Below, piece by piece: positions 56,578 through 64,000 of a stretch of DNA of 64,000 bases (its first letter is position 1; each line of letters begins with the position of its first letter). Made by a program: the position numbers and the translations under genes. Under the pieces are notes generated by a model. The model saw only the letters and a program-made list of their open reading frames with translations, ran no database searches and was not told the DNA's origin. Source of the DNA: Microbacterium sp. VKM Ac-2923 (GTDB taxonomy: Bacteria; Actinomycetota; Actinomycetes; Actinomycetales; Microbacteriaceae); the NCBI RefSeq assembly GCF_022815605.1, contig NZ_JALGRP010000001.1, forward strand, positions 343,715 through 407,714, read 5' to 3'.

Positions 56578-56674
56578 CAAGGTCTCCTCCACCCGACGAG
56601 ATGGGCCGACGTCCCGGGCTCACGATGGCGTGAACCGTACTGACGAGATCGTCGCGGTGGGAGTACTCCCCTTG
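56578..56674 (-). ncRNA. yybP-ykoY (Mn2+) riboswitch upstream of TerC
   Basis: Read on the minus strand, the element starts CAAGGGGAGTACTCCC at 56674 and ends GGAGGAGACCTTG at 56578. The ends pair (CAAGG with CCTTG) to close the outer helix. GGGGAGTA near the 5' side and GAGACCTT near the 3' side match the two conserved internal-loop strands of the yybP-ykoY class, which binds Mn2+. A CATCGTGAGCC segment lies in the middle. Its -10 (TAGAAT at 56684-56689) places the transcript start three or so bases before the element. It controls the TerC gene, most likely by exposing its translation start. Confidence 0.8.
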
Positions 56675-56683
56675 CTCGGATCC

Positions 56684-56689
56684 ATTCTA
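56684..56689 (-). promoter_or_regulatory. -10 box (TAGAAT) of the riboswitch-TerC transcript
   Basis: TAGAAT on the minus strand at 56689-56684. Transcription starting about seven bases later (near 56677) would begin just before the riboswitch helix at 56674. The -35 is weak. Confidence 0.6.
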
Positions 56690-56739
56690 CGGGATGGGGC
56701 GCGGGAAGCGGGACGGGGTCGCCCGCTCCCCGCACCGAA

Positions 56740-56770
56740 GGCCGGGGGCGCGCAGCGCACGCCCCCGGCC
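56740..56770 (-). terminator. Terminator of the fructan operon
   Basis: GGCCGGGGGCG (56740-56750) and CGCCCCCGGCC (56760-56770) form a perfect 11-bp stem 15 bases past the stop of the last GH32 gene on the minus strand. Confidence 0.7.
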
Positions 56771-56785
56771 GGGCCCCCTCTTCCC

Positions 56786-58345
56786 CTACACCGGCACCGC
56801 GAACTCCCGGATCGTGATGCCGGAGAACGTCGCCGCACCCCCGTCGGTGTACAGCGAGATGCCGGTATCGCCCTCGAGGAAGTGCACCTGTTGCGACAAC
56901 ACCGTGTGCCCGGCGTTGACGAAGACCTCCACGCTCTGACGGTCGACGAAGATGCGCAGGTGCACCGATCGTGCCGCGGCGTCGATCGGCGCCGCGGCAC
57001 GGGTGTAGGGCGTCAACGCGTAACCGCTGCGTTCGGAGGGACCCCGGTCGACGTACACGTCGGAACCGTACTTGCCGATGTTGGTGTGCCGGGAGCCGTC
57101 GGCCGAGCGACCGACCGATACGCCGACGTTGGTGGCATCCGTCCACGAGATGTCGAGCTCGAGCTCGTAGGCGCGGCCCGTCCACGGCAGCACCGCACCG
57201 CCGTTCACGGTGCGATCCGGGAGCGTCACGGTCGAGGTGGCGCGGGAGGCGAGGGCGGCGATCGGTGCGCTCAACAGGCTGTACCACCCGCCCGACTGCC
57301 GCTCCAGCCGGAGCTCGCGCACGATCGAGTTCTGGCCGTTGTACCCGTCGGTGACGTCGGTGGGCACGTCGCGGGCGGCGTACTTCCAGTTGTTCATCCA
57401 CCCGATCGCCAGGCGCTTCGTGTCGGGGGCCTCGATGCTCGGCCAGGTCACCGCGCCGTACCAGTCCCACCCCCAGTCGAGCCACTGCGGGGTGAGGTCG
57501 TCGGCGACGAACCGTGTGCCGTTCCAGGTGCCCATCCAGTACGCGTACGTCATCGGGAGGCCGACTCCGTAGGCATCCATGCTCGCGCCCAGCACCCAGT
57601 GCCGAGAGCCGTCGTCGGCCGTCATCTGGAACAGGTCGGGGCACTCGATGCCGCCGAGCTGCGGGTTGGGGTAGTCGAAGTTGCTCTTCCAGGTCCACTG
57701 CCGCAGGTTCGGCGAGGTGTAGAAACCGGCGTAGCGGGCGCGGCCGAGGGCCATGACCCACTCGCCGCGGACGGCATCCCAGTGCACCTTCGGGTCGCGA
57801 CACCACTCGGCGTTGTCGATCTCGGCGGGAGTCTGGGCGGTGCGGCCGTCGGTGTTGACCAGCACGGGGTCGGGCAGCATCGAGAAATGGAAGCCACCGT
57901 CTGTCGAGAAGTACAGATACTGCTCCTGATACTTCCGGATGCCGCCGGTCGGACGTGTCGCGAGCGCGATGACGGCTCCCGCGCCGAAGCCGGCGGTGTT
58001 CGCCGTGTCGACGACGAGGCATCCCGACCAGACGGGCACGCCGTTCGTGAGGGGGAGGACCGTGCCGTGGTGGGTGAAGCTCACGCCGTCGGTGGTGGCG
58101 TGGTCCCACCCGCCGGCGCCGTTGTTGACATCGGAGTGCAGGTAGTAGAGCTGATACTTCCCGCCCGAGACGATCGGTCGCTGCGGGTCGCACAGCCACG
58201 CGGTCGGGGGCGTCATGTGGAACATCGCGCGTTGTGACGCGGCCTGCGCGTGGGCTGCCGGTGCAGCGGGGGAGGCCAGGGCGAGGGCGAAGGCCCCGGC
58301 TCCGGCGCCCTGCAGGAGGGCGCGTCGGGAGATCTCGAACGGCAT
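56786..58345 (-). CDS. Exported glycoside hydrolase family 32 enzyme (levanase/inulinase-like)
   Basis: 519 residues from ATG at 58345; an in-frame GTG at 58357 lies too near GAGGAA to be used. The N-terminus has a twin-arginine signal (SRRALLQGAGAGAFALA), so it is exported folded. GH32 landmarks: the nucleophile region WLCDPQRP (in place of WMNDPNG), EWCRDPKVHW (RDP motif) and GGIECPDLF (EC motif with the acid/base Glu). A C-terminal beta-sandwich (about 370-519) ends FSGITIREF. It would cut levan or inulin outside the cell. It is the last gene of the minus-strand fructan operon and belongs to a different GH32 branch from its neighbour. Confidence 0.93.
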   Translation of the reverse strand: MPFEISRRALLQGAGAGAFALALASPAAPAAHAQAASQRAMFHMTPPTAWLCDPQRPIVSGGKYQLYYLHSDVNNGAGGWDHATTDGVSFTHHGTVLPLTNGVPVWSGCLVVDTANTAGFGAGAVIALATRPTGGIRKYQEQYLYFSTDGGFHFSMLPDPVLVNTDGRTAQTPAEIDNAEWCRDPKVHWDAVRGEWVMALGRARYAGFYTSPNLRQWTWKSNFDYPNPQLGGIECPDLFQMTADDGSRHWVLGASMDAYGVGLPMTYAYWMGTWNGTRFVADDLTPQWLDWGWDWYGAVTWPSIEAPDTKRLAIGWMNNWKYAARDVPTDVTDGYNGQNSIVRELRLERQSGGWYSLLSAPIAALASRATSTVTLPDRTVNGGAVLPWTGRAYELELDISWTDATNVGVSVGRSADGSRHTNIGKYGSDVYVDRGPSERSGYALTPYTRAAAPIDAAARSVHLRIFVDRQSVEVFVNAGHTVLSQQVHFLEGDTGISLYTDGGAATFSGITIREFAVPV

Positions 58346-58369
58346 GGTGCTACTCACTTCCTCGTGATC

Positions 58370-58393
58370 GGCGGGCGCGACGGTGCGCCCGCC
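58370..58393 (-). terminator. Hairpin between the two GH32 genes
   Basis: GGCGGGCGC (58370-58378) and GCGCCCGCC (58385-58393) form a perfect 9-bp stem with a 6-base loop in the 78-base gap between the GH32 genes. No T-tract. It may protect the upstream message end or reduce read-through into the exported enzyme gene. Confidence 0.5.
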
Positions 58394-58423
58394 GGGTGGG
58401 CCGGCGGTTCAGGGAGACGTCGG

Positions 58424-59818
58424 TCAGGCGGCCGCCGGAGCCGCGGGACCTTCCTGCGCGGGGTCGCCGGTCGCCCCGACGCGCACCGCCCCGACGCGAA
58501 CGCTCGGGACGACGTCGGTCTCGGCGCTCGCCGCGATGGTGACGGGGCCCGCGCCGAGGGTGACCAGATGCGACAGCACCGTGGCGCCGTCGTCGGAGAA
58601 CACCTCCAGCAGCGGACCGTCGAGGACGAGGGTGACGGCGCCGGAGGTCGGCCCGACCAGCGGCGCCGATCGGATGCCGGCGAAGTCGGGGTGCAGCACG
58701 TCGGCCGCGCGTCCGCTGCGCGAGACCGAGAGCGTGCGGGCAACCGGATCGTGAACCACGTCGACCGCGGCGTCCGCCTCCCCCTCCAGCCGGAGGCGCA
58801 CGGTTCCCGTGGCGCCGGGGTCCCACCGCACGTCGAGCACGGCATGCGGCTCGATGACGACAGCGCCGGTCTCGACGGCGCCGGGGGGTGGAAGGACGGG
58901 GTGCTGGACGAGATGGAGCACTCCGTCGATGCGACGCAGGCCCAGCGTGCGAGGCAGCGACATCGCCCCGCGCCACGGCGAGGTCGGGACGACGTGCGCG
59001 TAACGCCAATTCCCCATCCACGCCAGCATGACGGCGGCTCCCCCCGGGGCGCTGTCGAAGGTGACGCCGGCGTAGCAGTCGCGACCGTGGTCGAGTGGAC
59101 GGAGGTCGACGGCCGGGGAGCGGAAGACGCCGTCGTCGAGGTCGCCCACGACGTAGTGCATCGCCGAGCCCTCGGGATCGGCGTCGTCGCCCACCGGATT
59201 GGTGCTCAGCAGCAGCACCCACGCGCGCTCGGTCGTCCCCTCCACCGGTAGCCGCACGAGGTCGGGGCATTCCCACACCACGCCCTCGGGGCCGAGCGGG
59301 CCGAACGACCCCGTCTCGCGCCAGGCGGTCAGGTCGTCTGAGGCGTAGAACACCACACGGCGCTCCACGGCCTCGACCGCGAGCATGAGCCAGCCGCCGC
59401 CCGGCACGCGCACCACCTTGGGGTCGCGGAAGTCCGAGCTCGTGCGATCGAGCACCGGGTTCGCGGCATCCATCGTCCAGGTGAATCCGCCGTCGACGCT
59501 GGTCGCGCGTGACTGGGCCTGGATGCCGCGGTCGTACGCGCTCGTGTAGAACGCGGTGAGCGTGCCGTCGTCGCCGGACACGATCGAGCCGGAGAAGATC
59601 TGCTCACCGGGGCGGTGGCGGAGCGCGACGGGGTGCTCGTCCCAGTGCAGCAGGTCGGGGCTGGAGGCGTGGCCCCAGCTCATGTTTCCCCAGTCGTTGC
59701 CCTCGGGGTTGAACTGGAAGAAGGCGTGCCACCGATCGTCGGCGAAGACGAGCCCGTTGGGGTCGTTCATCCAATTCTGCGCGGGGGCGAGGTGGAAGCG
59801 GGGACGGGGAAGGCTCAC
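58424..59818 (-). CDS. Cytoplasmic glycoside hydrolase family 32 enzyme (fructosidase/sucrase-like)
   Basis: 464 residues from GTG at 59818, which overlaps the lacI-family stop (GTGA). No signal peptide. Catalytic motifs: WMNDPNG (about 16-22, nucleophile Asp), FSGSIV, SDFRDPKV (RDP) and WECPDL (acid/base Glu). The C-terminal beta-sandwich is present. It would release fructose from imported fructo-oligosaccharides or sucrose. Its position after transporter and regulator genes supports an intracellular role complementing the exported GH32. Confidence 0.94.
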   Translation of the reverse strand: MSLPRPRFHLAPAQNWMNDPNGLVFADDRWHAFFQFNPEGNDWGNMSWGHASSPDLLHWDEHPVALRHRPGEQIFSGSIVSGDDGTLTAFYTSAYDRGIQAQSRATSVDGGFTWTMDAANPVLDRTSSDFRDPKVVRVPGGGWLMLAVEAVERRVVFYASDDLTAWRETGSFGPLGPEGVVWECPDLVRLPVEGTTERAWVLLLSTNPVGDDADPEGSAMHYVVGDLDDGVFRSPAVDLRPLDHGRDCYAGVTFDSAPGGAAVMLAWMGNWRYAHVVPTSPWRGAMSLPRTLGLRRIDGVLHLVQHPVLPPPGAVETGAVVIEPHAVLDVRWDPGATGTVRLRLEGEADAAVDVVHDPVARTLSVSRSGRAADVLHPDFAGIRSAPLVGPTSGAVTLVLDGPLLEVFSDDGATVLSHLVTLGAGPVTIAASAETDVVPSVRVGAVRVGATGDPAQEGPAAPAAA

Positions 59819-60804
59819 ACGGACTCCCGGGGGATCGAGGGGCAGGCGATCAACTGTCGCGCGCCGGCGGCGGGGGATTCGAGGCCGAGTAACGTGCGCA
59901 CTCCCGCGGCCCCCAGCTCGTAGTGCGGCAGGGCGACGGTCGACAGGGGCGGGCGCAGGTGCGCGGCGATGACGTCCTGGTTGTCGAAGCCGATGACGGC
60001 GACATCGTCGGGGATGCGCAGGCCGCGCTCGCGGAGACCGTCGTACAGCCCCATCGCGACGCGGTCGTTGTGGCAGAAGACGGCGGTCGCGCCCGAGTCG
60101 ACGACGGCCGCCGCCGCGTCGTAACCGCCCTCCTGCTCGGGCGCAGCCTCGAACACCAGCGCACCGTCGGCGTCGACGCCCGCCGTCGCCAGCGCCGAGC
60201 GGTACCCGGCGAGCCGGCCGCTGCGCGCGGGCGAGGGCGACGTGGTGTTGATGAACGCGATGCGGCGATGCCCCGCCGCGAGCAGCTGCTCGGTCGCGGT
60301 GCGCCCGCCCTGCTCCTCGTCGGGCACGATGGCCGGGAACGCGTCGTCGGCGGCGAAGCAGTTCACCAGCACCGTCTCGGTGTGCTGCAGGGGCGGCGGC
60401 ACCTGGATCTCGCGGTGGTACCAGGTGGAGTACAGGATGCCGCGCACCTGGTGCTCGAGCATCATCGCGATCGCGTCGTTCTCGGCGGCGGCGTTGCCCT
60501 CGGTGTTGGCCACGAGCAGGACGAAGCCGTGACGCCACGCTTCGTCTTGGGCGCCGTGGATGATCTGACCGGCGAAGGGCGTGGTGGCGATGGCATCCGC
60601 CACCAGCCCGATGAAGCGAGAGCTCCCCTCCGACAGTGTCTTGGCCAGGGCGTTGGGTCGGTACCCCAGCGCGACGACGGCCTCCTGCACGCGGCGCCGT
60701 GCATCGTCGCCGATGCGGGCGCCCGGCTTGTCGTTGACGACGTGCGACACGGTCGCGACCGAGACGCCGGCGACCTTGGCGACATCGCGCATGGTCGTGG
60801 TCAT
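59815..60804 (-). CDS. LacI-family transcriptional regulator of the fructan operon
   Basis: 329 residues from ATG at 60804. HTH MRDVAKVAGVSVATVSHVVN at about 5-24, followed by the hinge helix region ALAKTL. The ligand-binding domain has the usual FIGLVADAIATTPFAGQ start, VFCHNDRVAMGLYDGL and VIGFDNQD. It is encoded inside the operon it presumably represses, 16 bases after the permease gene, so it is likely autoregulated. The operator should lie upstream of the binding-protein gene, outside the window. Confidence 0.94.
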   Translation of the reverse strand: MTTTMRDVAKVAGVSVATVSHVVNDKPGARIGDDARRRVQEAVVALGYRPNALAKTLSEGSSRFIGLVADAIATTPFAGQIIHGAQDEAWRHGFVLLVANTEGNAAAENDAIAMMLEHQVRGILYSTWYHREIQVPPPLQHTETVLVNCFAADDAFPAIVPDEEQGGRTATEQLLAAGHRRIAFINTTSPSPARSGRLAGYRSALATAGVDADGALVFEAAPEQEGGYDAAAAVVDSGATAVFCHNDRVAMGLYDGLRERGLRIPDDVAVIGFDNQDVIAAHLRPPLSTVALPHYELGAAGVRTLLGLESPAAGARQLIACPSIPRESV

Positions 60805-60820
60805 GAGGGGGTCCTCGCGT

Positions 60821-61732
60821 TCATCCCTTGGTGGCTCCGCTCTCCAGGCCGGCGATCATCGCTTTGTTGAGCACGAGGAACACCAGCAGCAGCGGCGTCA
60901 CCGTGACGCACACCGCGGCGAACGTCGCCGTCCAGTCTGTATTGCCCATCGCTCCGATGTAGTTTTGCAGGCCCAGCGGGATGGTCTTGAGCCCGTCGGA
61001 GAGCACGAAGGTGTTCGCGAAGATGAAGTCGTTCCAGATGAAGATGCTGTTCACGAGCACCACCGTGATGATCGTGTTCACCGAGAGCGGCGCCGTGATC
61101 TGCAGGAAGATGCGGTACGGACCCGCTCCGTCGAGGGAAGCCGCCTCGTAGAGCTCGCGCGGGATGTACTCGTAAAACGACGAGAACAGGTACACCCCCA
61201 TCGGCAGGGAGAACGCCGCGAGCGGCAGGATCATCGAGAGGTGGGTGTCGAGCAGGCCCACCTGCGAGTAGTCGATGAACAGCGGCACGAGCGCGATCTG
61301 CACCGGCACGATGATCCCGAGCAGGAACAGCGCACGCACCACACCGCTGAGACGGAAGCCGAGCACCTGCAACGCGTACGCGGCCATCATGCCCGCGACC
61401 ACGATGAGCAGGCTCGCCCCGAGGGTGACGATGAGCGAGTTGCCGATGTTCAGCAGGAGGTTGCCGGTGCCGAAGGCGCGGGCGTAGTTGTCGAGGGTCC
61501 ACTCGCGGGGGAGGGCGAACGGGTCGCCTCCGGCGAAGTCGCTCGCGGAGCGGAAGCTCGTGAGGAACAGCCACAGCAGGGGGTAGACCTGGACGACGAC
61601 GATCAGGACGACGGTGATCGTCAGCAGAGTGCGCTGCATCCGCAGCCGCGGCGAGCGGTGCACCCGGCGCGGTGCGGGCGCGGGGGCCGGAGGAACGGAT
61701 GCCACGGGGGCAGGGGAGAGGGTGATGCTCAT
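60821..61732 (-). CDS. Carbohydrate ABC transporter permease (MalG-type)
   Basis: 303 residues from ATG at 61732, which overlaps the preceding permease stop (TGATG). Six transmembrane helices. The EAA loop that contacts the ATPase is EYIPRELYEAASLDGAGPYR. A Pro/Ala/Arg-rich cytosolic N-terminus (about 35 residues) precedes helix 1. It partners with the permease encoded just upstream. No ATPase gene is in the operon, so a shared MsiK-type ATPase is likely used. Confidence 0.95.
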   Translation of the reverse strand: MSITLSPAPVASVPPAPAPAPRRVHRSPRLRMQRTLLTITVVLIVVVQVYPLLWLFLTSFRSASDFAGGDPFALPREWTLDNYARAFGTGNLLLNIGNSLIVTLGASLLIVVAGMMAAYALQVLGFRLSGVVRALFLLGIIVPVQIALVPLFIDYSQVGLLDTHLSMILPLAAFSLPMGVYLFSSFYEYIPRELYEAASLDGAGPYRIFLQITAPLSVNTIITVVLVNSIFIWNDFIFANTFVLSDGLKTIPLGLQNYIGAMGNTDWTATFAAVCVTVTPLLLVFLVLNKAMIAGLESGATKG

Positions 61733-62694
61733 CACGCGTCCTTCCGACGCAGCAGCAGGAAGATGAGGCCGACGGCGACCAGGCACTCCACGACGATGAA
61801 GACCGAGATCGCGCTGGCGTAGCCGTAGTCGGTGTGGACGAACGCCGTCTTGTACATGTAGGTGGTCAGCAGTTCCGACGATTGGCCGGGGCCGCCGTTG
61901 GTGAGCAGGTACGGGATGTCGAATCCCCGCAGGGCGAAGGTCGTCGCCATGACGGTCGTGGTGATCCACACGGGACGGATGTAGGGGAAGCGGATTCGCC
62001 AGAACGTTTGCCACCAGGAGGCACCGTCGAGGCGGGCTGCCTCCTCGAGCTCCTTGGGCACGGCGATGAGGGCCGCGTAGATGATGAGCATGTAGAGCCC
62101 GGTGAAGCGCCACCCCTCGGGGATGGAGACTGCCGCCAGCACGGTCTGCACGTTCGACAGCCACGCCGTCTGCAGCCCTTCGAGGCCCACCCACGCGAGC
62201 AGCTGGTTCAGCAGGCCGACCGGCTCGAGCGAGTACACCCGCAGGAACAGGAACGCAATGGCCACGGTCGAGATGACGGCCGGCAGCAGGTAGAGCGTCT
62301 TCACCAGTTCGCGTGCCCGGGGAAGGGCCGTGAGCAGCCCCGCCACCGCGAGCGCGCCGCCCAGTTGGAGCACCAGGCAGATGGCGAGGTAGCCGAGCGC
62401 GTTGCCGAAGGCGGTCCAGAACACGTCGTCGCGGGTGAACATCTTGACGTAGTTGTCGAGACCGACGAACTGCAGGTCGGTGATGCCGTCCCACTCGAAA
62501 AGGCTCAGGATCAGCGACTGCACGATGGGCAGCAGCACGGCAGCGCCGTACAGCAGCAGCGGGGGCACGAGGAAGACGGCCACGGCCAGCCCGGAGCGCC
62601 GCGGAAGCATCGACGTGCTGAGCGGCCGCCGGCGCGGCGCGGGCCGGCCGGCCCCGGTCACCCGGGGCCGGCGAGGTGCGAGCGTGTCAGCCAC
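61732..62694 (-). CDS. Carbohydrate ABC transporter permease (MalF-type)
   Basis: 320 residues from GTG at 62694, which overlaps the binding-protein stop by eight bases. Six transmembrane helices. EAA loop: VPKELEEAARLDGASWWQTF. Followed by the NGGPGQSSELLTTYMYKTAF segment usual for this family. It imports an oligosaccharide, here probably fructo-oligosaccharide judging from the GH32 genes. Confidence 0.95.
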   Translation of the reverse strand: MADTLAPRRPRVTGAGRPAPRRRPLSTSMLPRRSGLAVAVFLVPPLLLYGAAVLLPIVQSLILSLFEWDGITDLQFVGLDNYVKMFTRDDVFWTAFGNALGYLAICLVLQLGGALAVAGLLTALPRARELVKTLYLLPAVISTVAIAFLFLRVYSLEPVGLLNQLLAWVGLEGLQTAWLSNVQTVLAAVSIPEGWRFTGLYMLIIYAALIAVPKELEEAARLDGASWWQTFWRIRFPYIRPVWITTTVMATTFALRGFDIPYLLTNGGPGQSSELLTTYMYKTAFVHTDYGYASAISVFIVVECLVAVGLIFLLLRRKDA

Positions 62695-64000
62695 CGACGT
62701 TCTCCGTGAGGGTGGCATCCATCGTGCTGACGAAGTCGTCGGGCGTGATGTCGCCCTGCACGAGCAGGGTGAGCTCCTGCTGCAGGCGGGTGTTCGTAGC
62801 GGGGTCGAGCTGGGTGTCCCAGGGCATCGCGAGCTTTTGGCCGACCTCGCCCGCCTGTGCAATGGCGCGGTCGTACAGCGGCGTGGCGTTCGCCGGAATC
62901 TCGGTCGGAGCGTCCGAGGTCGGGGACAGAGCGCCGGAGGCGGCGACCTCGGCCGGGTAGCGCTCGAGGGCGAAGGCGAGGAAGTCGCGCACCAGCGGGT
63001 CATAGGTGGCGGCGTTGACGGCCATGCCGATCCCCGACGGGGCGACGTACTCGTCGTCGGCGGTCACCGCACCGGGGAGCGTGGGGAGGGTGAAGTAGTC
63101 GACACTGTCGCGCACCCCGGCATCGAGCTTGTCGGTCGCAAGGTTTGCCAGCTCCCACGTGCCGATGTTGTAGACCGCGGCTTTGCCGGAGGTGAACTGC
63201 GCCTGCGCGTCGGCGTACCCGGTGGACGAGAAACCCTCTTGGAAGCACCCGGCCTGACCCAACCCGTACAGCCAGTCGGCAGCCGCACGGCCGGGCGCGT
63301 CGGAGAACGCCGCCTCGCCCGTCTTGAGCTTCTGCACGTACTCCGGGCCGGCCTGGCGGAAGGGGTAGTAGGCCATGTAGCGCTCGAGCGGCCAACCGTC
63401 GGCGCCGTCGAGGGCGATCGGGGTGATGCCCTTCTCGCGAAGCGCCTCGCACATCGGGGCGAAGTCATCGAGCGTCGCGGGCACCTCGACGCCGGCCTGT
63501 GCCAGGAGGTCGCGGTTGTACCAGAAGAACTCCAGCTGGAACTCGAACGGCACCATGTACAACGAGCCGTCGTCGAAGCGCTGGTAGTTCAACGCCGCCT
63601 CGCGATAGTCGTCGGCGAGGCCGAGGTCGTCGAGCAGCAGGTCGACGTCGACCATGCGGCCCTGCCCGGCCAGCTTCTGCGCGAACGGGGTGGCATCCGT
63701 GTCGAAGAGCTCGGGCAGCTTGTTCGCCGCGGCGAGCGTCTCGTACTTCTGGATGTAGCTGGGCCGGTCGGGTGTGGTGATGAGGGAGAGCGAGAACCCG
63801 GGGTGATCTGCGGCGTACTCGTCGGCGATCTTCTGCATCGCGGTGATGACGCCACCGTCGGCCGGGCGCGAGAGCAGCCAGGAGATCTCCCGGGGCTGGA
63901 TCTCGCCCTCCGGGTTGACGTCGGTGGGGTCGCCGCCGGTGCCGGTACCGGCGCAGCCGGAGAGGACGAGGGCGCTGGCGGCGGCCAGGGCGACCCAGGG
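62687..64000 (-). CDS. Sugar ABC transporter substrate-binding lipoprotein (N-terminus cut)
   Basis: At least 437 residues; the frame is open to the right edge, so the start codon is missing. The visible N-terminus is hydrophobic and ends in lipobox LSGC followed by AGTGTGGDP, so it is a lipoprotein. The rest is a family 1 solute-binding fold: PREISWLLSRPADGGVI, KYETLAAANKLPELFDTD, and the C-terminal ENVGG. It captures the sugar and delivers it to the two permeases encoded directly downstream. Probably the first gene of the operon. Confidence 0.93.
   Translation of the reverse strand, partial: PWVALAAASALVLSGCAGTGTGGDPTDVNPEGEIQPREISWLLSRPADGGVITAMQKIADEYAADHPGFSLSLITTPDRPSYIQKYETLAAANKLPELFDTDATPFAQKLAGQGRMVDVDLLLDDLGLADDYREAALNYQRFDDGSLYMVPFEFQLEFFWYNRDLLAQAGVEVPATLDDFAPMCEALREKGITPIALDGADGWPLERYMAYYPFRQAGPEYVQKLKTGEAAFSDAPGRAAADWLYGLGQAGCFQEGFSSTGYADAQAQFTSGKAAVYNIGTWELANLATDKLDAGVRDSVDYFTLPTLPGAVTADDEYVAPSGIGMAVNAATYDPLVRDFLAFALERYPAEVAASGALSPTSDAPTEIPANATPLYDRAIAQAGEVGQKLAMPWDTQLDPATNTRLQQELTLLVQGDITPDDFVSTMDATLTENVGG

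Overview
The window is high-GC (about 70%) actinobacterial chromosome and looks like Microbacterium or a close Microbacteriaceae relative. The evidence is the strongly G/C-ending codons, frequent GTG and TTG starts, GTGA/ATGA gene overlaps, the ribosomal gene order (no rpsN in the spc block, no rpsD before rpoA), an F420-type oxidoreductase and a LAxTG surface protein. I saw no rRNA, tRNA, insertion sequence, prophage or CRISPR array. Both window edges cut a gene.

Layout. (1) 1-2735: a truncated lipoprotein, two membrane proteins and an unknown cytosolic protein. (2) 2835-17307: a tightly coupled operon of Ser/Thr kinase, a 1977-residue Ig-like/FN3 envelope protein, MoxR ATPase, DUF58, transglutaminase-like membrane protein, FHA protein and a tail-anchored threonine-repeat protein. 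It matches the kinase-FN3-AAA-DUF58-transglutaminase-FHA (PFNA) cluster known from Bifidobacterium, but I see no PP2C phosphatase. (3) 17351-22106: the str operon (rpsL, rpsG, fusA, tuf). (4) 22217-22435: a small MT0933-type antitoxin-like gene. (5) 22533-32396: S10 and spc ribosomal operons, rpsJ to rplO. (6) 32462-40177: secY, adk, map, a DsbA-like thioredoxin-fold gene, infA, rpmJ, rpsM, rpsK, rpoA, rplQ, truA. (7) 40246-51192: an envelope/exopolysaccharide region with a LAxTG protein, DUF4012 protein, lipoprotein, histidine kinase, a membrane protein with a degenerate GGDEF-like tail, a processive family 2 glycosyltransferase, an OmpR-type regulator and a membrane-anchored GH6 cellulase-like enzyme. 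(8) 51200-55409: small accessory genes (MarR, sigma-region-2-only protein, DoxX-like, 2H phosphoesterase, FMN-binding split barrel, EF-G-binding zinc finger, F420-dependent oxidoreductase). (9) 55517-56689: a TerC metal transporter behind a likely yybP-ykoY Mn2+ riboswitch. (10) 56786-64000: a fructan-utilisation operon on the minus strand (ABC binding protein, two permeases, LacI regulator, two GH32 enzymes), running off the right edge.

How it fits together. Regions 3, 5 and 6 are housekeeping translation and secretion genes with clear promoters and hairpin terminators. Region 2 is probably a phosphothreonine signalling and envelope-assembly module: the kinase could phosphorylate the repeated acidic D-x-x-T sites of the last protein, and the FHA protein could read them. 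Region 7 pairs a polymer synthase with a beta-glucanase beside a two-component system, resembling the cslA/cslZ arrangement of Streptomyces. Region 10 would import fructo-oligosaccharides and hydrolyse fructan on both sides of the membrane.
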